Assembly (NCBI RefSeq): GCF_021347895.1 | Contig: NC_067116.1 | Location: forward strand, 33,491,639 to 33,555,638 | Source: Acanthochromis polyacanthus | Taxonomy: Eukaryota; Chordata; Actinopteri; Pomacentridae | Direction of reading: 5' to 3' | DNA: 64,000 nucleotides | Part shown: positions 37,774 to 53,000 of the stretch, piece after piece | Position numbering within the stretch: position 1 is the first letter of the stretch | Layout: every line of letters begins with the position of its first letter | Made by a program: the position numbers and the translations under genes | The notes under the pieces: model-generated | The model's database searches: none | Seen by the model: the letters and a program-made list of their open reading frames with translations, nothing else | Told to the model about the DNA's origin: nothing

Positions 37774-40700
37774 CTGTGGAGGGAGAGAAGAAGCTCAGCT
37801 CCAGTGAAGCGCTCAGTGAGACACAAACACAGCTCATAAACAGTGTGACAGCACCACTTATCTGCTGTAATGCTGGGATGTTTGAAAGACATGACAACCA
37901 TTTAATTCATGCCCCACATTCTGATTCTGTGCTTTTGGATTTGGTAGTGCACGAGCAACACTGATCCGTATTGTCGAGGTTGACACTGAATTAAATGTCA
38001 TGCATGTGAAGTGAAAGAGTTGACTTGTAGTTGAGTTCACCCTCTAAATTCAAATTTATCCTTGAGGCCTGACAAACATCTTAACATTTGCAAAGCCACT
38101 TTTTCTTCCATTTTAAAGCTGTCATTATTTGTTAGCTCTTCCTTCTGTGTTTATGAGCACATCGCTGTGCTGTTTTGTTGTTTTTGTTACTGCAAAAAAG
38201 GCTGCACATAAATTAAGGAGGTAGCGACTGTGACGTCAGCCAGTGATTTGTGGACTGTTTTGAAGCCTCAAATGACATTTTGGCCATCTTGGTATCACAG
38301 TAAGTTGTCACAATCACCATGTAGCCACGCCCTAAAGGATACTCTAAACTGCTCTATATTTTATTGAATATGCTGTTTTGAAAGAGACTTGAAACTAGCC
38401 ATTAAAGCCATTAGAATTTTTTTTTTTACTAATGTGATAAATCAAGTAAGAAATAGGGTCACTGTCTTGTAGGCTTTTACACAAATAGAATTCCTTTTGA
38501 TGGCTGTTAGAAATAATGCAGGTTTACGTCACTTCCAAATCAGCTTCTATTTTTTAAACCCAGAAGCTATTCATGTGTTCAAATATCTTTACTACCAAAT
38601 AGATTTATTGCATCCCAATACACTATGTCAAATGTAACATGCAAGAAATATACGGATGTCCTTGCAAGCCACCATGCTTCTCTAGCTATTCTGACCCGCA
38701 ATTCTCTGAGCATCTATGTCAAAGATGTGGTGGAATCTCTTTGAGTATAAATAAGTTTGAGCCACTAAGAGTACATCACAGAGTGCAAAAGTAAAAGCTT
38801 TAAATGCAGTATTATGTCTATGCAGTGTGTTGCAACTGTATGCATACCACATGAAATAGTGCATACTTTGTTAGCAGCTTTTGTGTAAGAGGATAAAGTA
38901 TCAAGAACTGACAGCAGCATTGTATATAACCTTGCACCTGTCCTTGTAAAATTTAAACACAACTGGGGCTCAACTCTTACAAACAATAACCAGCGGCAGC
39001 TTGGAGATGAAGCAAACTCAGAAGTGCACAAAATGCAGTTCCCTAAATGGCCACATGGGGCTGGCAGTCAGTCTCATAGACAGCCATGTTAAAATGTCTA
39101 ACTTTACAGCACAAATAAACAGACTCACTGCCTGGAACAACATCAGTTTTGGTCTCTATAGCTAACTTTACTATTTATGACAACTATACACAAATAAATT
39201 GCATTAAGGCTTAAGGTTCTGCATAATTAAAGCTGCTGTCCGGAGTTTCCGTTTGTTTTCAATTTATGTATCATTTTTTAACAAAGCTTAAATGTGTTAG
39301 TCTAGTTCAATACTATAATATAAAGTTAGTATAACGCGATATGAAAATTTATTCCTGAGCTCCGCCTTCCTCTCATAGACCCCCATGTTATTCCAAAAAG
39401 CGCCGGTCGCTGCCGACCAATCAAGTTCGAGCTTCAGCTTTGTCATGCTGTCAATCAACGGTTACGCGCACAGCAAGCAAGCCCATGCAGAGGTGGGCGA
39501 GCTACGCACTACGCAACCGCGCACACATTTGTTTTGCTTGTGGAGGAGAGAGCATCAGGGATCAGCAACTTCCAGAAAAGTTACCAATCCCACGGCTTGT
39601 CAGGCCAAGAGACTGCAGGACGTTTTTTGGCTCGGGGTGCTCGCGTCGCTCCCCGACCACGGCCTCCATAGCCCGCCTGCGGGCTTCGTTTAGATGCTGT
39701 GGTCGGGGTGCTCGCCTCGCTCCCCGACCACGGCCTCCATAGCCCGCCTGACGGCTTCGTTTAGATGCCCGACCTCTGGAGGAAGATGTTGGGGCGTCTG
39801 GGACATACTCTTCGTCAGAGGAGTCATGCAATTCTGAACTCTAGATAGAAATAAATAAACAATCTAACACATATACACGCGTAAATGCACTACGTTTGAT
39901 AAACAACGTCATCGAGAGGGATGCACGAGTGTAATCACATATTGAAACTTTACTCGTTCGTCCTAGCAGATTCATGTTATTTTGGTATTAGGACAAGTTA
40001 GACTCAATACAGCATTCTAACGTAATTCCTTTATTATTTACTAAATGTACTAAATGCAGAAGAGGGGAAAACAGCAAAACAGGCAAGATGCTGCAGCACT
40101 CCGGGCACTTCTCTCATGTACTGCGCGCGTGCACAAATAAAGGGGCGAAATCAGAGGGAGGGACGGTGGGACCAACAGCGTTTTGGGAGACGCTGCGATT
40201 CAAACTCCGGACAGCAGCTTTAAGTGCACGGCTGTTTTGAGGGACAGAAAACCCAGAGATGTTTAAATGCTCTGCCTCAAGATCCACTCCTCCACCTCTT
40301 TGCTGATTTTTGGATTAGCTGGGAGTTAGGCGAACACTGCCAAGAAGGCAACAGCTGGAGTGTCACACTGAGCCTCAAAACTGCTGTTCAGGAAACATAT
40401 GGTTGATTATACGGATGGGTTCATCCATCGTTATATACAATCCATGAGCATGTTTAGTTGTCACAAGTTCCACAGTGGAGCCTCACTAATAGTTTTATAT
40501 TTACATTAAATAAAATCAATATATTAGTGAGCAACACACAGCTTTGTAGTTCACTTCTCTATGTTAATTTAATGATTTGATAAACAAATGGTTGTAAAAG
40601 CTGCATTACACTGTATTTATAATATCGTTATGTGCACACACTTACAAAACAAAATTAAAACAAGATAAAAGACAGAAGAGCTCAAGCAACTGGTCTACCA

Positions 40701-43700
40701 GTTATTTGATGCATATTTACTTTTCTATGCAGCTTTTACATAATTAAACGTGTGACTTTAATTGTGGATGGCAACACAGGAAATCATCAGAGGTGGTGAT
40801 TTGTAGCAGAAAAATAGAGAAACACTTACTTTGGCATCCTAAAACAAGGTTCAGCACAAAGTAAAGAGAGGAATTTCATCAGAGCAGTGAGACAGAAATA
40901 TTGCTTTTTACTAAGAGGAGAAAAAATAACACACTCACACGCAGAGACTTTGTTTTCAGTGCAAAATGTTCAACCCAGACCTTGAAACATCAACTATGCA
41001 TTATTCACCAATTATAGACTTCTCACTCATGGGGAATACTTTGTTGGAACGATGAATCCCTTGTCACCTATTATGTAGGCTAAACATCTGCAAAGCAAAT
41101 GAAGCTTAGCACAGTTCAGTCTGTTTCTGGCACAGGAGAACACAGCGGCTGCAAAACATTATTGACTGTCATCTCGGATTTCAGAAGAGGGAACATGGAG
41201 GGAAACACGATAAACTCAGGGAACTACCACTTATATCAAAGAAAGACACCAGCGTGCTTCATTGACAAAGAATCATAAAACAATTTATTTAATATCTACT
41301 GTACACATTGATGAAAGTGTCGCTCAATTTATTATTTCTAATAGTCTAATATTGCAATTTGTCTTATTAGTAGGACACAGATAAACAATGACAGATCATA
41401 TAAAACATTTTTAGTGCCCAATCAGTGTGCATTTTTTTATGATAAATAACTCCTACGGCTAATTAAGTGTTTTTAAATGTGTATTATCATCTATAGAAAG
41501 TTAAAAGAACATTTAGGCCCTTTTCATACACGGGACAGGTAGCATTGCTGCTTCAGACAGTTAAAGTGACAGCATTCTGTCAGTCAGCCAATGGTCACTT
41601 TTACGTTAAAAGTTCCTCACGGCTTCATATCCACCACAAGGATTCAATACTTGATAGCAAGATTGGACATTAAGGTTCAAGGTGTGACTGAAAAACAAAA
41701 GGCTAAACCCAAACCAAAGGCAAATTTATCACCATAGAGAACAGGGTCGTCATGATCTAATGGCAACACACAGAGCCATAGTCTAAGCAGTTAAATGATT
41801 TCCAATCGGTTTACTAAATTCAAAATGTCAAGCTTCTTTACATTACACAGGTTGTTGTTCTCCACAGTCTCACAGCAGAACTATTTGCGGTAGTACCCTA
41901 ATTACTGTGTGCATGGATGCGTCCCTATGATGATATATAATCTAGAACATGATCTCAATGATCACTATCAAAACCACATTGCTCATCTTATCTGCGTGTC
42001 TATCTGTTAATGCGACTATATGCAGTTTGGACTTATGCCATTTTGAAGGGTACGTTGAAATGGTGTTGGGTTCAACCTAGTCTGACTCACTGGATGTAAA
42101 CTGTGGGTATAAGCCTATCATTTACATTGCACTTCTGACGTGGCTGTCTCCTCTCCTTCCATTATCTGACGGTTCTCTTAGCGATGGGAAATAACTGCAA
42201 CAACCTCCTGGCAGCCTGTAAGTTTTGCCAAGATTTTAGATTGTTCAATAAAGCAGCTCTGCTTGTTTCTTTCAGTGAATTAATCATTCTAATGATGGTG
42301 CTCGCCTTCCTGTGTGCAAATGTTCCATCTGAATAGTTTCCTCATCACTATTTTTGCAGGGACACCGTTGCTACATCCTGGGCTAAGCACTGCCCAGGAC
42401 AATTAGGATTCCTTTGGAGGTCTACAAACTACCCAGTGCTTTTCTCCACTGTTGCAAAGCGATTATTATGTCCAGCCAAACCAGAGGATGGTCTGAACAT
42501 GCAAGACACAGTCCAATCCAGAGACTGTATAAGAAAGAAGTGACTTTCTTATGCAGGCGATGGTCCGACCCAGAAAGACTGCCGTCACAACTTTAAGAGA
42601 AAAGTGAGCACAGTGCTCACGTTCAGATGCTGTCAGATTAACGCAAAAGAGCGGATGTCTGAAGGGGCTTTAGTGAATCAGTGCAAAGTGCAATACTTCT
42701 TTAGCATAATCCTACTAACTCCACTTACCTTGAGAGTGGGCTCCTGTCTATGTATTTAAATAATCACAGCTATAAATAATTTCAAAGATTTAAAAATAAC
42801 ATCTCAGCTCAGTAGTAGACAGAGACTTAAAAATTGTTAGGTCTTCTAGTGTATGCTATAGACTGAATTGATTTTTATACCCAAAATAACTCCGAGAAAT
42901 CACAAGGAGAACACCTCAAAGTCAAATACATATGATGCAAAGTGACAAGATACAAACAAAAATCAAAATAGATGTGATAAAGGAACAGATAGCACAACTT
43001 CTATTGCAATCACTTCCCACTCATGGCTGACATAAATTGAATTCAGACAAAACATGACCCGCAAGGCAACCAATCAAAACATAAATGACAAAACCAGTGG
43101 GATGAACACCTTCTGGGCATGAGCATAACTTAAGTGTGAAGGTCATGTGCCTGGAATCTGTGTTTAAGCAGAATTCCCATAATCATATTCTGTGAACTGG
43201 TGTTTATTTTAAAATTGTGTGTTGAAACTTAAAATACTTGTGCCGTAAGGGTATATACTGCCAACTTAAACACAGTCGGAGACACTTGTGAATCTGTATT
43301 TTAACCTCTGCAACAGGGGGCAGACTTTCTCCACATACTGAGTGGCAATAGCGCAGATGGCCATAAAAAGGGGGCAGATTTTGTGAACATGGATCATGAA
43401 AAAATAATGTTGAGACCTATGAACTTGAGGTTTTAATCATGTGTCATCCTGATCCAACAGTGTGCAGATTTTCATTAAACCACAAATTTCAAACATCAAG
43501 TTTCACTCTTTACTTTGGAAAAAATTCTCAAACAGAGTAAGCAATTCTTAGCTGACATTACACCAACTAGATTTCTTACTGAGCATTAAACTATGAGACA
43601 AAGGCCAAGAGAAAGAATAAGCGGCGCTCAAGTTTAAACTATTTGGGTCTGCTTCTTTTTTTTGTTTTACTTTTGGTTCTTGATGGCACATGATGCAAAC

Positions 43701-44052
43701 TCTCAGCATTACAGTGAAACTACTAGAGAGATGTTGAAATGTTCAGTGGATCAATGACAGGCATGTGGCAATACATCACCACAAAACATGTAGTGACTCA
43801 ATAATCATATTGGTAATGTTGAATAGTAGCAGAAGATTGACTGCTACCGGAACAATGTCCAATCCAGCCTAATCGTCATCATTTACTTTCATTTATGGTA
43901 GCCTTAGATTTACTGTTGATATTGTGAATACTGTGTATCATGACTGTCATGTTGAAAATACTGTTTCACCATCAAACCAATGGCAATGTCAGGTGCTCGG
44001 AGAACAGAAAGAAAGGTGCCAGGCACTGAAGAGCTCAGCATGCAGGGTGGCT

Positions 44053-44087
<35 letters not shown>

Positions 44088-47000
44088 TGGCAGCCAATCA
44101 GTACACAGGCACATTAAAGTACTCATGACGGGGCTGAGGGGAGAGAAATGCACACAGCTTAGAAAACAGGACAGCACTGAGTCGAAACAGCCTCCTCATT
44201 CACACACAGTTCACCCACAGGACATGCAGGAGACAGAGCAGCTGGCAAGAGGCTTTCTTTGAAACACAAACTACTGTGACCCCGTTTCCTCTTTCTCTAC
44301 TAAAGGCAAATGGTTGCTTATTCACATTTAATCTGGGGTTAAGTAAAAAGACATGTTTATGTTTGGCTTAGCTTCATTTAAAGACTGGAAATAGATAGTC
44401 TAAACAGTAAGCTTACCTTAATTTAGAAAAGGTGCCCAAATGGCTAACTTTACCTCAGTAACCATGTTTCCATATAATGTAATTGTCAAAGAAATTTTAC
44501 GCAAACTTTTGAAATTTGCATAATTTAAAAAAAGCGCGAATTAGTAGATGAAGTTCTAAAACAAAACCAGCTACAAAACCTCGATGATGCAGAGGAAACA
44601 AACAAAGCTTTGGCCATTTATGAAAAAAAATGAGAAAAGTCTTCAGGAATTGCTTTTAATTGAGCAAGCTGCAATTATTCTTTCATGTTTCTACTATTTT
44701 AAGTACTACAGCTATGAAGGATCGGTCATGCGTAATAAATATTCACTACATCAGAATGCATTCAAAAAAGGTGTTTCTATCTTATGTTATGCACATTCAC
44801 TCTTCTTCAATACAGTGATAAGCTTCCTCAAGCGAGCGTATAAAGTTTTTTGCAAAATCAGGCACATTTTTTAATAATTTTTCCATTTCCGGTAACTTTT
44901 TCTAATGCAATACTTCAAAATATACATTGTAGAAACACAGTTAGTGAGGGAACAAATTGTAAAATACCTCACATGAAACATTCATTTTGTGAGAATAAAC
45001 ACTTTTAAACAGTTTAAACAGTGTGTTTAACCCAAACTGCAATCAGTGGTAGTGGACAGAGTCAACAAGATGTTAACACACAAATGGAGAACAAAGACAG
45101 ACTGAGACAGACCTTGGTTTCCAATACAAACACGTATTGTCAGCTGTACTATCAACAGGAGACCATGAACGAGACCAGGAGGACCGTTTCAACCAGCAGG
45201 AACTGTGCTACACACAGACTGATAAACACAGTAAGACTAGAGGGCTCTAAATCCACAGACACAAAGTATTCACCTTCGCAGGCCTAATTCTGGAAAAGAC
45301 CAGAGGACTCAGAGGCCATATTTGGAACCATCACACCTGTGAGGCAAACATTATTTTTTTTATAAAGGACAAAGACAAACAGAATAATGCACTGCTGGTC
45401 ACCTGGGATCGAGTCTAAGTGTCTCAGAAACCTACGACGCCACACATCTATTGCATGAGCTGAGGGAGCAGGAGATTAACGGTGCACCGCCACAATAACT
45501 GTGCCCTTTTCACGGGGACGTCTCTGCTCAATTTATCTCTGATGTCTCCCGTGAAGAGCTGAGCTGAAATCTTCGGAGGCATCATTATTCCAAAAGAAGA
45601 TCTGCTTGCTGGCACCAAAGTAATGGCCAGCTCCTGAGAAATATTTCATTAAAGGCTTATTAAAATAGCTCCCACCAAATCCCCTGTGGTATGTTTTCCA
45701 CTTAATTACTGCACTGTGGTCCTAATTCCAAATGAGCCCCTGCATTGTTTTACCCTGCAGCTATTTGTATCCACTAACCTATGTGCACATTTTGTTTACG
45801 TTTTTGCGATTATCAGTGAATTTTCCTTCGTTGTGTATCATCCTATGCACCAACATTACACTGGGGTGTTTTTAAAAGTTCCAGCTGAGTCGCCTGATTA
45901 CTAAATTACACAGTCAAGGGGTTTGTTAATGAAATTGTTTCTCCCTGTGTGACTGAAGCACAAGAAGCATTTTTGAATTTCATCTGATTGCTGTCCTGAT
46001 TATAAAATAACCACAACGGGAACGGGCAACACAGTAATAACTAATTACTAATAAGCACTTTCCTTTGGCCCATAAATAATGCTGATTTCCTGGCTGTTTA
46101 TTGTTAAGCCATGAAAAGACCAAAAGAAACAATAAACTGATCCAACTAACGGGTATTATTGGTACAAATGTGACTATTAATGGATTACTTGAAGAATCTT
46201 AAAATAAATATTTTGATAATTGATTAGTTGGTATGAGTAATTAAAAAAAGCTGATATTTCTCTGATTTCAGCTGCTTAAATTTGAATATTTTCTGGTTTC
46301 TTTCATCCTGTACACAGTAAACAGAGAATCTTTGGGTTGTGGACAAAACATGTGTTCATGGACCAGACAACTAATTGATTAATCTAACTAAAATTATATA
46401 ACAGCAACAGATTAACTGACCATGAAACACTTCTTACTTGTAGCTGTAGATACTAGAAAGTAAGGTGGCATCATTTCCACTTATATTAAAAAAAAGACTT
46501 GGTTCAGTCATCAGATAAACTTTGTTGAACATTATACTTTACTGGTCACATTAAAATTCTCCAGAACAAAGAGAAGATATCATAGCTATCTATTGAAAAT
46601 TATCTATTATTCCTGCAGCTAACTGGAATCAGTCAAACCAGAAAGGCACATCAAAATCTCCAGCCTAAGATTTTGAAATAAAATGATTTAAAATGACTGA
46701 CAGTGAGAATAATCGTTATGGCAGTCTTTATGGTCAGTTAAGTCAAAGCGTGACACACCTGATCGCTTTGTGCCAGAAAGACACACATCAAGGAGTCACA
46801 ATGTTGCACTAGGAATGTATTCTTTTACTACCATGAACACACACCCTGTAATGCACTTTAAGCCGACCCCACATACACCGTCCCGCTACTTGATATATCC
46901 TCTAACACATCAAATGTGTATTTATTCCAACTAAAAATAGTCTCTAACAGTTGCTCTGTTTATTACAGATTCAGTAACATTTGCTAGAAATTCTATTCTT

Positions 47001-50000
47001 AAAAAAGAAACTATATGTTTATGGCCTGTTATAAAGAATTACACCTTCAGTGAGCACAAATGGAACTTGATCTGAGAGCCACAGATACGTGATGAAAGTC
47101 AGCTTTGTTGGTTTTGGTCTTTACACGGGGTTTACTGAGCAACACAATCTTATACTTTCTTCTTTTAGCCTGACTTAGAAGATGTACACAATGGTAACGT
47201 TGGGCTGTAAAAGTTTAAAGAATCAATATTAGTATAAATAAAAGTAAACTACTGTTTTACATACTGTTATTGTTAGAATCCATTATTCTGAGCAGTTTCA
47301 TTCAGTGCTGTTAGTAAAACATCAGGGCAGTCTTCACACAGGCAGCATAGCTCTTTCACTTCAAATTACCATTCCACATTCAAATTGAGTGTAAATCTTT
47401 TTATAAAAAGGAAGTCACATCAATGAAAATTTATGCCGTAACTTAAAAAAATATCCAAATTTAGGATCATCAGCAGCTTTGACCAGATCATCATGTTGGG
47501 TTATGCTGCCTGTTAGTGGAACTGAGTGTATTCAGACATGTCAGAAGCATTCCAGTTTGAGTTCATGCCTGATACAACCCTCACATTTGTGTCATGTATG
47601 TTTCACTCAGAGTTAAGAGAGAGAAGAACATGCAAGTAGAAGTTCACAGCACGCAGAACTGTAAAACCCATGCTGACTGACTGACTGCACCAGTCTCGTA
47701 GTTACCAAAAGCCTGGATGGTTGCATGGATGGATTCAAGGCTCTTTACAAGAGCTCCTCATTTGGCAAACTTCCCCAGTCTTCACTCTGGCTCTATAAAT
47801 ACAGAATTGAGCCAATCAGAGAAATCTTTGTCTCTGCCTCTCAGGGTGAATCGGCACTCTTGATGTTTTTGACCCCACTTCTTTCCGAAGTGGGAAAATC
47901 AACTGAATGCTTGTAAACAACTACTGTATTTATGCACTTAGAAGGAAACCCCATATTAAGAACTTACCATAAGCCTTTTAGGATCACAGTACAGCATGTT
48001 CTCTACAGTTCGGCTACCTGATGGTGCTGCTGACCGTAAATCATTGAACAGCTTCAGAGTTTGTCCTCAGGGATTATGGACTTGGCTGGGCAGCAGCTGC
48101 CTCACAGCTAATGGTGATGGGCCACGCATCATTAGCGACTATGAGCTAATTTATACTCCAAGTTTGGTAACATGAGCAAAACTTTAAAGTGGGTTCAAAC
48201 TTTAGTGCAACTTTGTTTTGCTTGAATTCTGTCTTATTCACTTGAAAGCAGATGTGTCAAATAGAAAGACAGAAGAAATATATTACATGTACAGTTCAAT
48301 AGATATTAACCAGTTAATTGCCAAGTTATTACTGATTCTCTGCAGGGTATTTGTATCAGTGCTTTGGTATATTTAATCCCTAATTTTATTATATTAAAAG
48401 ATACACATTTTAGTCACTTAAAAGACACTTTTGTTAAGTCATTTTCTGACAATTTACATAAAGAAATTGTCCCCAAGACATCCAGTGCTGGCTGTTCTCT
48501 ACAGTTCACATCACTTTCCTCCAGTGGATGTTAATGGCCTGTCAGCAGTGGCCTGGTTTCCCTTCCCTGAACTCATTAGCTGTGGCCTTTTGAAGCACTA
48601 ACTGACTAAATTTTGAGCAAACAAATCCAGCAAAACCCATCAGCCCACTGCCTGCCTGCCTGATTAGATCTACATTATACTAGAGTCCTTTGTAACACCA
48701 AACACAGTGTGCATTTTACTGATTTCATGTATATTCAACAATAACAACTGCTATTACAAGCTCACACTGACAAATTATGTTGACAGTGAGTTTTTCATTC
48801 CCTACAGAGATTTAATATAATCACATTCATTCTCTGCTGCTACATCTCACATTAATTCCACGACTGCAGGGTAAAGATACGTGATATGTTTACGCTTTTA
48901 GCTTTGATGTATGACATTAATGAACTGAAATGACTAGTGAACCTGTGTGATCAGCGTTAGTTAGTGTTCTGCTTACTGTACTTACAATCAAAATGATACG
49001 TGCTGTGACACCGTGGTTTAGCTGCTGTCATTATGCTCCCTCTAAATGAAACGCTTCTCTAGAACACTCGCGTCTGTGTGGTCTCAGCAGTGCAGACAAT
49101 GACGCTTTGTTTCTGGGCTGCAACCTGAACTCTGCTCACTTGCGACCATAAAACCAGGTCTGAAGAAAGCGTGAAATCACAGAATTACTCTTACATCTTT
49201 ACCGCATGTGTCTTTGGATGACATTAAAAAGTAAATATTCTCTCAACTACTGCATGTTAGCTTCACCTCTAGAATCAAGCTACTTTATGTAAATATGCTG
49301 CTGACGAAGATTTACAGGTTAGTGCTTAAGATTACGGTTACAGTAACCAATCAAGGTTGATTTGATGCAGAAAAAAACACATCAGCAACTTTAATATTCA
49401 CCGTGAGCTCCAAAGACTTGAAATATTTCTGTTGCTGGTATGTTGTTTCTGCAGGCGTTTGCATTACGTTGGAGAATCTACGGTTCATCTAAGGCTACTG
49501 ATCTACAACTACAGCAAGGCTTATTTCACCAACTGTACCTGCAAACAGGCGCATCTGAAAGTCTATATTCTGCAGATCACAACAGCAAAGAAATACACAG
49601 GCAAAGAGAGAGATGTGTCAGCTGAAAATCAAGGTTCAGATCAAGCAAATCTAAATGCAAGACTCATAAAGCACAGTGAAAAGAAAATCACAAGAAATAT
49701 ACGGATTTGCAAAAAATGAAGCTGCACAAATCATCCCAGTACTGTAGTCATGCAGCATGAGCTGAAAATTAAAGACAGACGTGGTCATCAGGAATCCGGC
49801 ACTGACCAGTGTGGGAAAATGTGTGAGAAAGAGTGACTATGTAGAACAAGAAGTCCCACGGCAACCCCCTCTTTGCTTCACAGAGCTGTACACTGCAAAA
49901 ACTAAAATCTTACCAAGTCTGTTTGTCTTATTTTCAGTGAAAATGTCTCATCCCACTTGATTTAAGACAAATTCACTTAACAAGTGACATTTCAGCAAGA

Positions 50001-53000
50001 CAGAGTGACTGGTTTTAAGACAACGCATCTTAAATGACTTGTCAAGTCAAACAATCTTGAAATTGTCTTGTTTTAACCCTCGTGTCGTCCTGCGGGTCAA
50101 AATTGAAAATGTGGGAAAAAAATCACAGTGAAACTTCTGGTGCCCACATTTTCAACATTTTGGGGAGATTTTTGAACATTTTTTGGTGGAAAAAAAGAAA
50201 TGTAAAAAAAAAAAAAAAAGTTTCTTTAAGAACATTCACAAAAAAAATCAACCAAAATCCAGCAAATTTATTAAAGAAAATATTACAACTTTTACTGATA
50301 TATATGGAATCACTTTTGATATTTTTAGGATTTTTTTGGAAGATTGTTATTCATTTTTTGAAAATATTTATTTATTTTACTTTTTAAATTTTTATTTCTT
50401 GCCAAATTTGGGGATTAACAAAAAAAAACTTTAAAGGGAAACTTTTAAGGAATTTTCTTCCTGAAGATTTTCCAAATTTTTATAAATTTTTTTCCAGAAT
50501 TTTTAGATTTTCTTCAATATTTTTTGGTGCCATAAATGAGGACAACAGGAGGGTTAAGACACCAAAGCTTGACGATCCTGGTAAAATATAGGTAAAAATA
50601 AGTTTTCCCAGCTAATTTTAAGATCGCAGTATTCTAAATATCACATCTTATTTCAAGAACTCTTACCAAGACATTTTTCACTTGTTCTATTGGCAGATTT
50701 TTTTCAATTATAGGTAAAAGTTCCTTGAAATAAGTTTTTTCCCTTGTTTTGAGAGGGGCATTTTTTCTAGTGTAAGGCAATAGAGCAGAGTTTTTCCTGG
50801 CTCAGAATGAACCTTTGTGGGGCGACTAAGCACGACAGCAACCATTATCTTCAGACAGAAATCTGTGCATTTTCCTGTTGTTCTGACCACTTAATCAACA
50901 AAAATGTGTGTTATTCTTGAGTAAATGAATAACCAAATAACAAAACTTGCTGCTTAAAAGTCTCACTGGGTCAAAAATTCCTCTATGCAGGAACACCCTG
51001 CACGCTACAACAAATTACCTCAACACTCCCTGTAGGAGGTAAAATAACCCTAGTCACAGTTAAGGGTAGCAAGGTCCACCTTTCTTTGAGTGACTGTAAA
51101 ACATTTATGACTTAAATTGAGCGTTATTCCTTATGTGGAACGAAATACAGTAAGATTCAGCACATGTCACTCTGAGAAGCACAGTCAGTAACTTACACTA
51201 CAGCTCTGATAACTGCCTAACACATTTATGAACCCTGGGTCAAATGGAAAACATCATGCCAAAGATGGTGTTACGTTCTGAGGGGGAATCTAATTTATGT
51301 ATACTTTAAGTACTTTTTCCTTTAATTAAGTGATATATGGAGCCTAAGAAAGTATTTACCCCGCTTAGAAGTTTTCCCTTTTTATTTTTTTCCAACAATG
51401 AATGATGGCTAATTTAATTTGGCTTTTTTGTGGGGAGATAAGAATTTATAGAGTTTTTTGGACTACAAGAGTCTTTTAGGATCTTCAAGTGATATACTGC
51501 TGCAAATTCTTGGCCAAACAGCCAAATTAAATTGACCATGATTTATTGTTGATAAGAGACAAAAAGAGAAAACTTCTAAAGGGATTGAATGGTTTTCATA
51601 TGCAATATGGAAGCACTCCAATGTCAGCTTGCACAGCCTTTAAATCCTTCAGATTTTCATTAAATCAAAGTGCAGTTTTTACACTATTTATCGTCAGCAA
51701 TGTATTTACAGTCTGCAGGTGTCTATTAATATTGGTTTTGAAACATTAAATACAAAAAAGTCACAAATTACCCCAGCAATTTACTGTTTATAATTTTATC
51801 TTAGTGATATCAGCTTCACTGTTTCCTTCAGTTTCTTACGGCTGTTCAGGGTTTGTGTGAGCAGCTAATGCAAACCCAACATGTCCTTCTGCTCCTGTTT
51901 CACAATAAAAAAACAACAACACACTGAGCGGTTTGTCTTGCAAAGGAGTAACAGGAAATCGCTGACCACAAATCTTATCACTGGATCACTTCATACTGGA
52001 GCAGAGTAATATAGCAACCACAGCAAAGATGGGATTATGGTCTGTTCAAACTGCATGTTGGATGCCTTTGGAAATCCCTTCCTGCACCTCACTGATGTTG
52101 GACAGTCTGTCTCCCACTATCTGAAACTTTCTGCCTTCACTCCTTAGCAGGCCTGCAGAGGTGAGGAGAGCTGGGTGTTCTACTTCTCATTAGAGCTCTC
52201 TTTTTCATTTGCTGCTCTGCTATATTTGGCACTTTTCATGCGTACAACAAAAAGCTGCACTATCATTGTCTTCCTGAAGAGACTGTGTGAAAATTGTGTG
52301 CAGTTTGGCAGTTGTTCAAATACCGTCTCCCCCGTTGGTATAAAACCTAAGCGCATCTGATTTCCAGTCTGGTGGGACAGAACTAGTTCTGACAGACCAT
52401 AATCCAGCATTTTTTTGTATTTTATGTATTTCCAGCCATCTCTTTTTATACAATTGTCAAAAAAAAAACCCTGAGTGGAGACACAGGATAGTAAAAAAAA
52501 CAGTTCAAATAAAGCAAAGAAATTGAAGCGTAAAATTGAATGTTTCACCATAAAGAAGACATATTATGCAGGAAATGGTGGATAAGAAGTGTTAAGGCAT
52601 ACTTGATGCCATCCCCAGTCACTAAGGTTGTCACAAAAATAAATAAAACAGAAATCTTTAGAAATATAACTCTAAGTAACTGATTCATCTCTACTTCTAC
52701 TACACCCCTTTCTGGTCTCAAAAATCTGAAATATCTGCGGATAATGAAAAGAAAAACGGATTATAAATGAAAAAGAAGTTAGTAGCATGAAATCTCACTC
52801 ATCCACAGTGACTTAATTAAATGTCTCACCTCCTGTAGCAGGTCGGCCTGCTCGATGGCCTTCAGTACATTCTTTTTGGACGTCTCCTGAGCTTCGCCTC
52901 CCAGCAAGAATTCATCCAGAATGAAGTAGGCCTTCTCAAAGTTGAAAATAATGTCCAGCTCACATACCTAAGAACAAAAATAGAAGAAAACTCATTATGA

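Larger units (their letters stand above)
37774..52829 (-). other. ap1s2: ap1s2 last intron, repeat-rich
   Basis: 15-kb intron. It includes an old teleost repeat interrupted by a TTAA-flanked element (39231-40219), an AGC trinucleotide repeat (44053), a MITE copy (about 46130) and a nested MITE pair (49891-50772). No other coding exon was recognised. Confidence 0.65.

Noticed and set aside
39385..39742. Plus-strand ORFs of about 100 codons
   Set aside because: They cross the duplicated GC-rich unit antisense to the better-supported frame and begin within the transposon end.
43924..44262. 112-codon ORF with poly-Ser
   Set aside because: Created by the (AGC)11 repeat inside an ap1s2 intron; the rest has no protein-like pattern.
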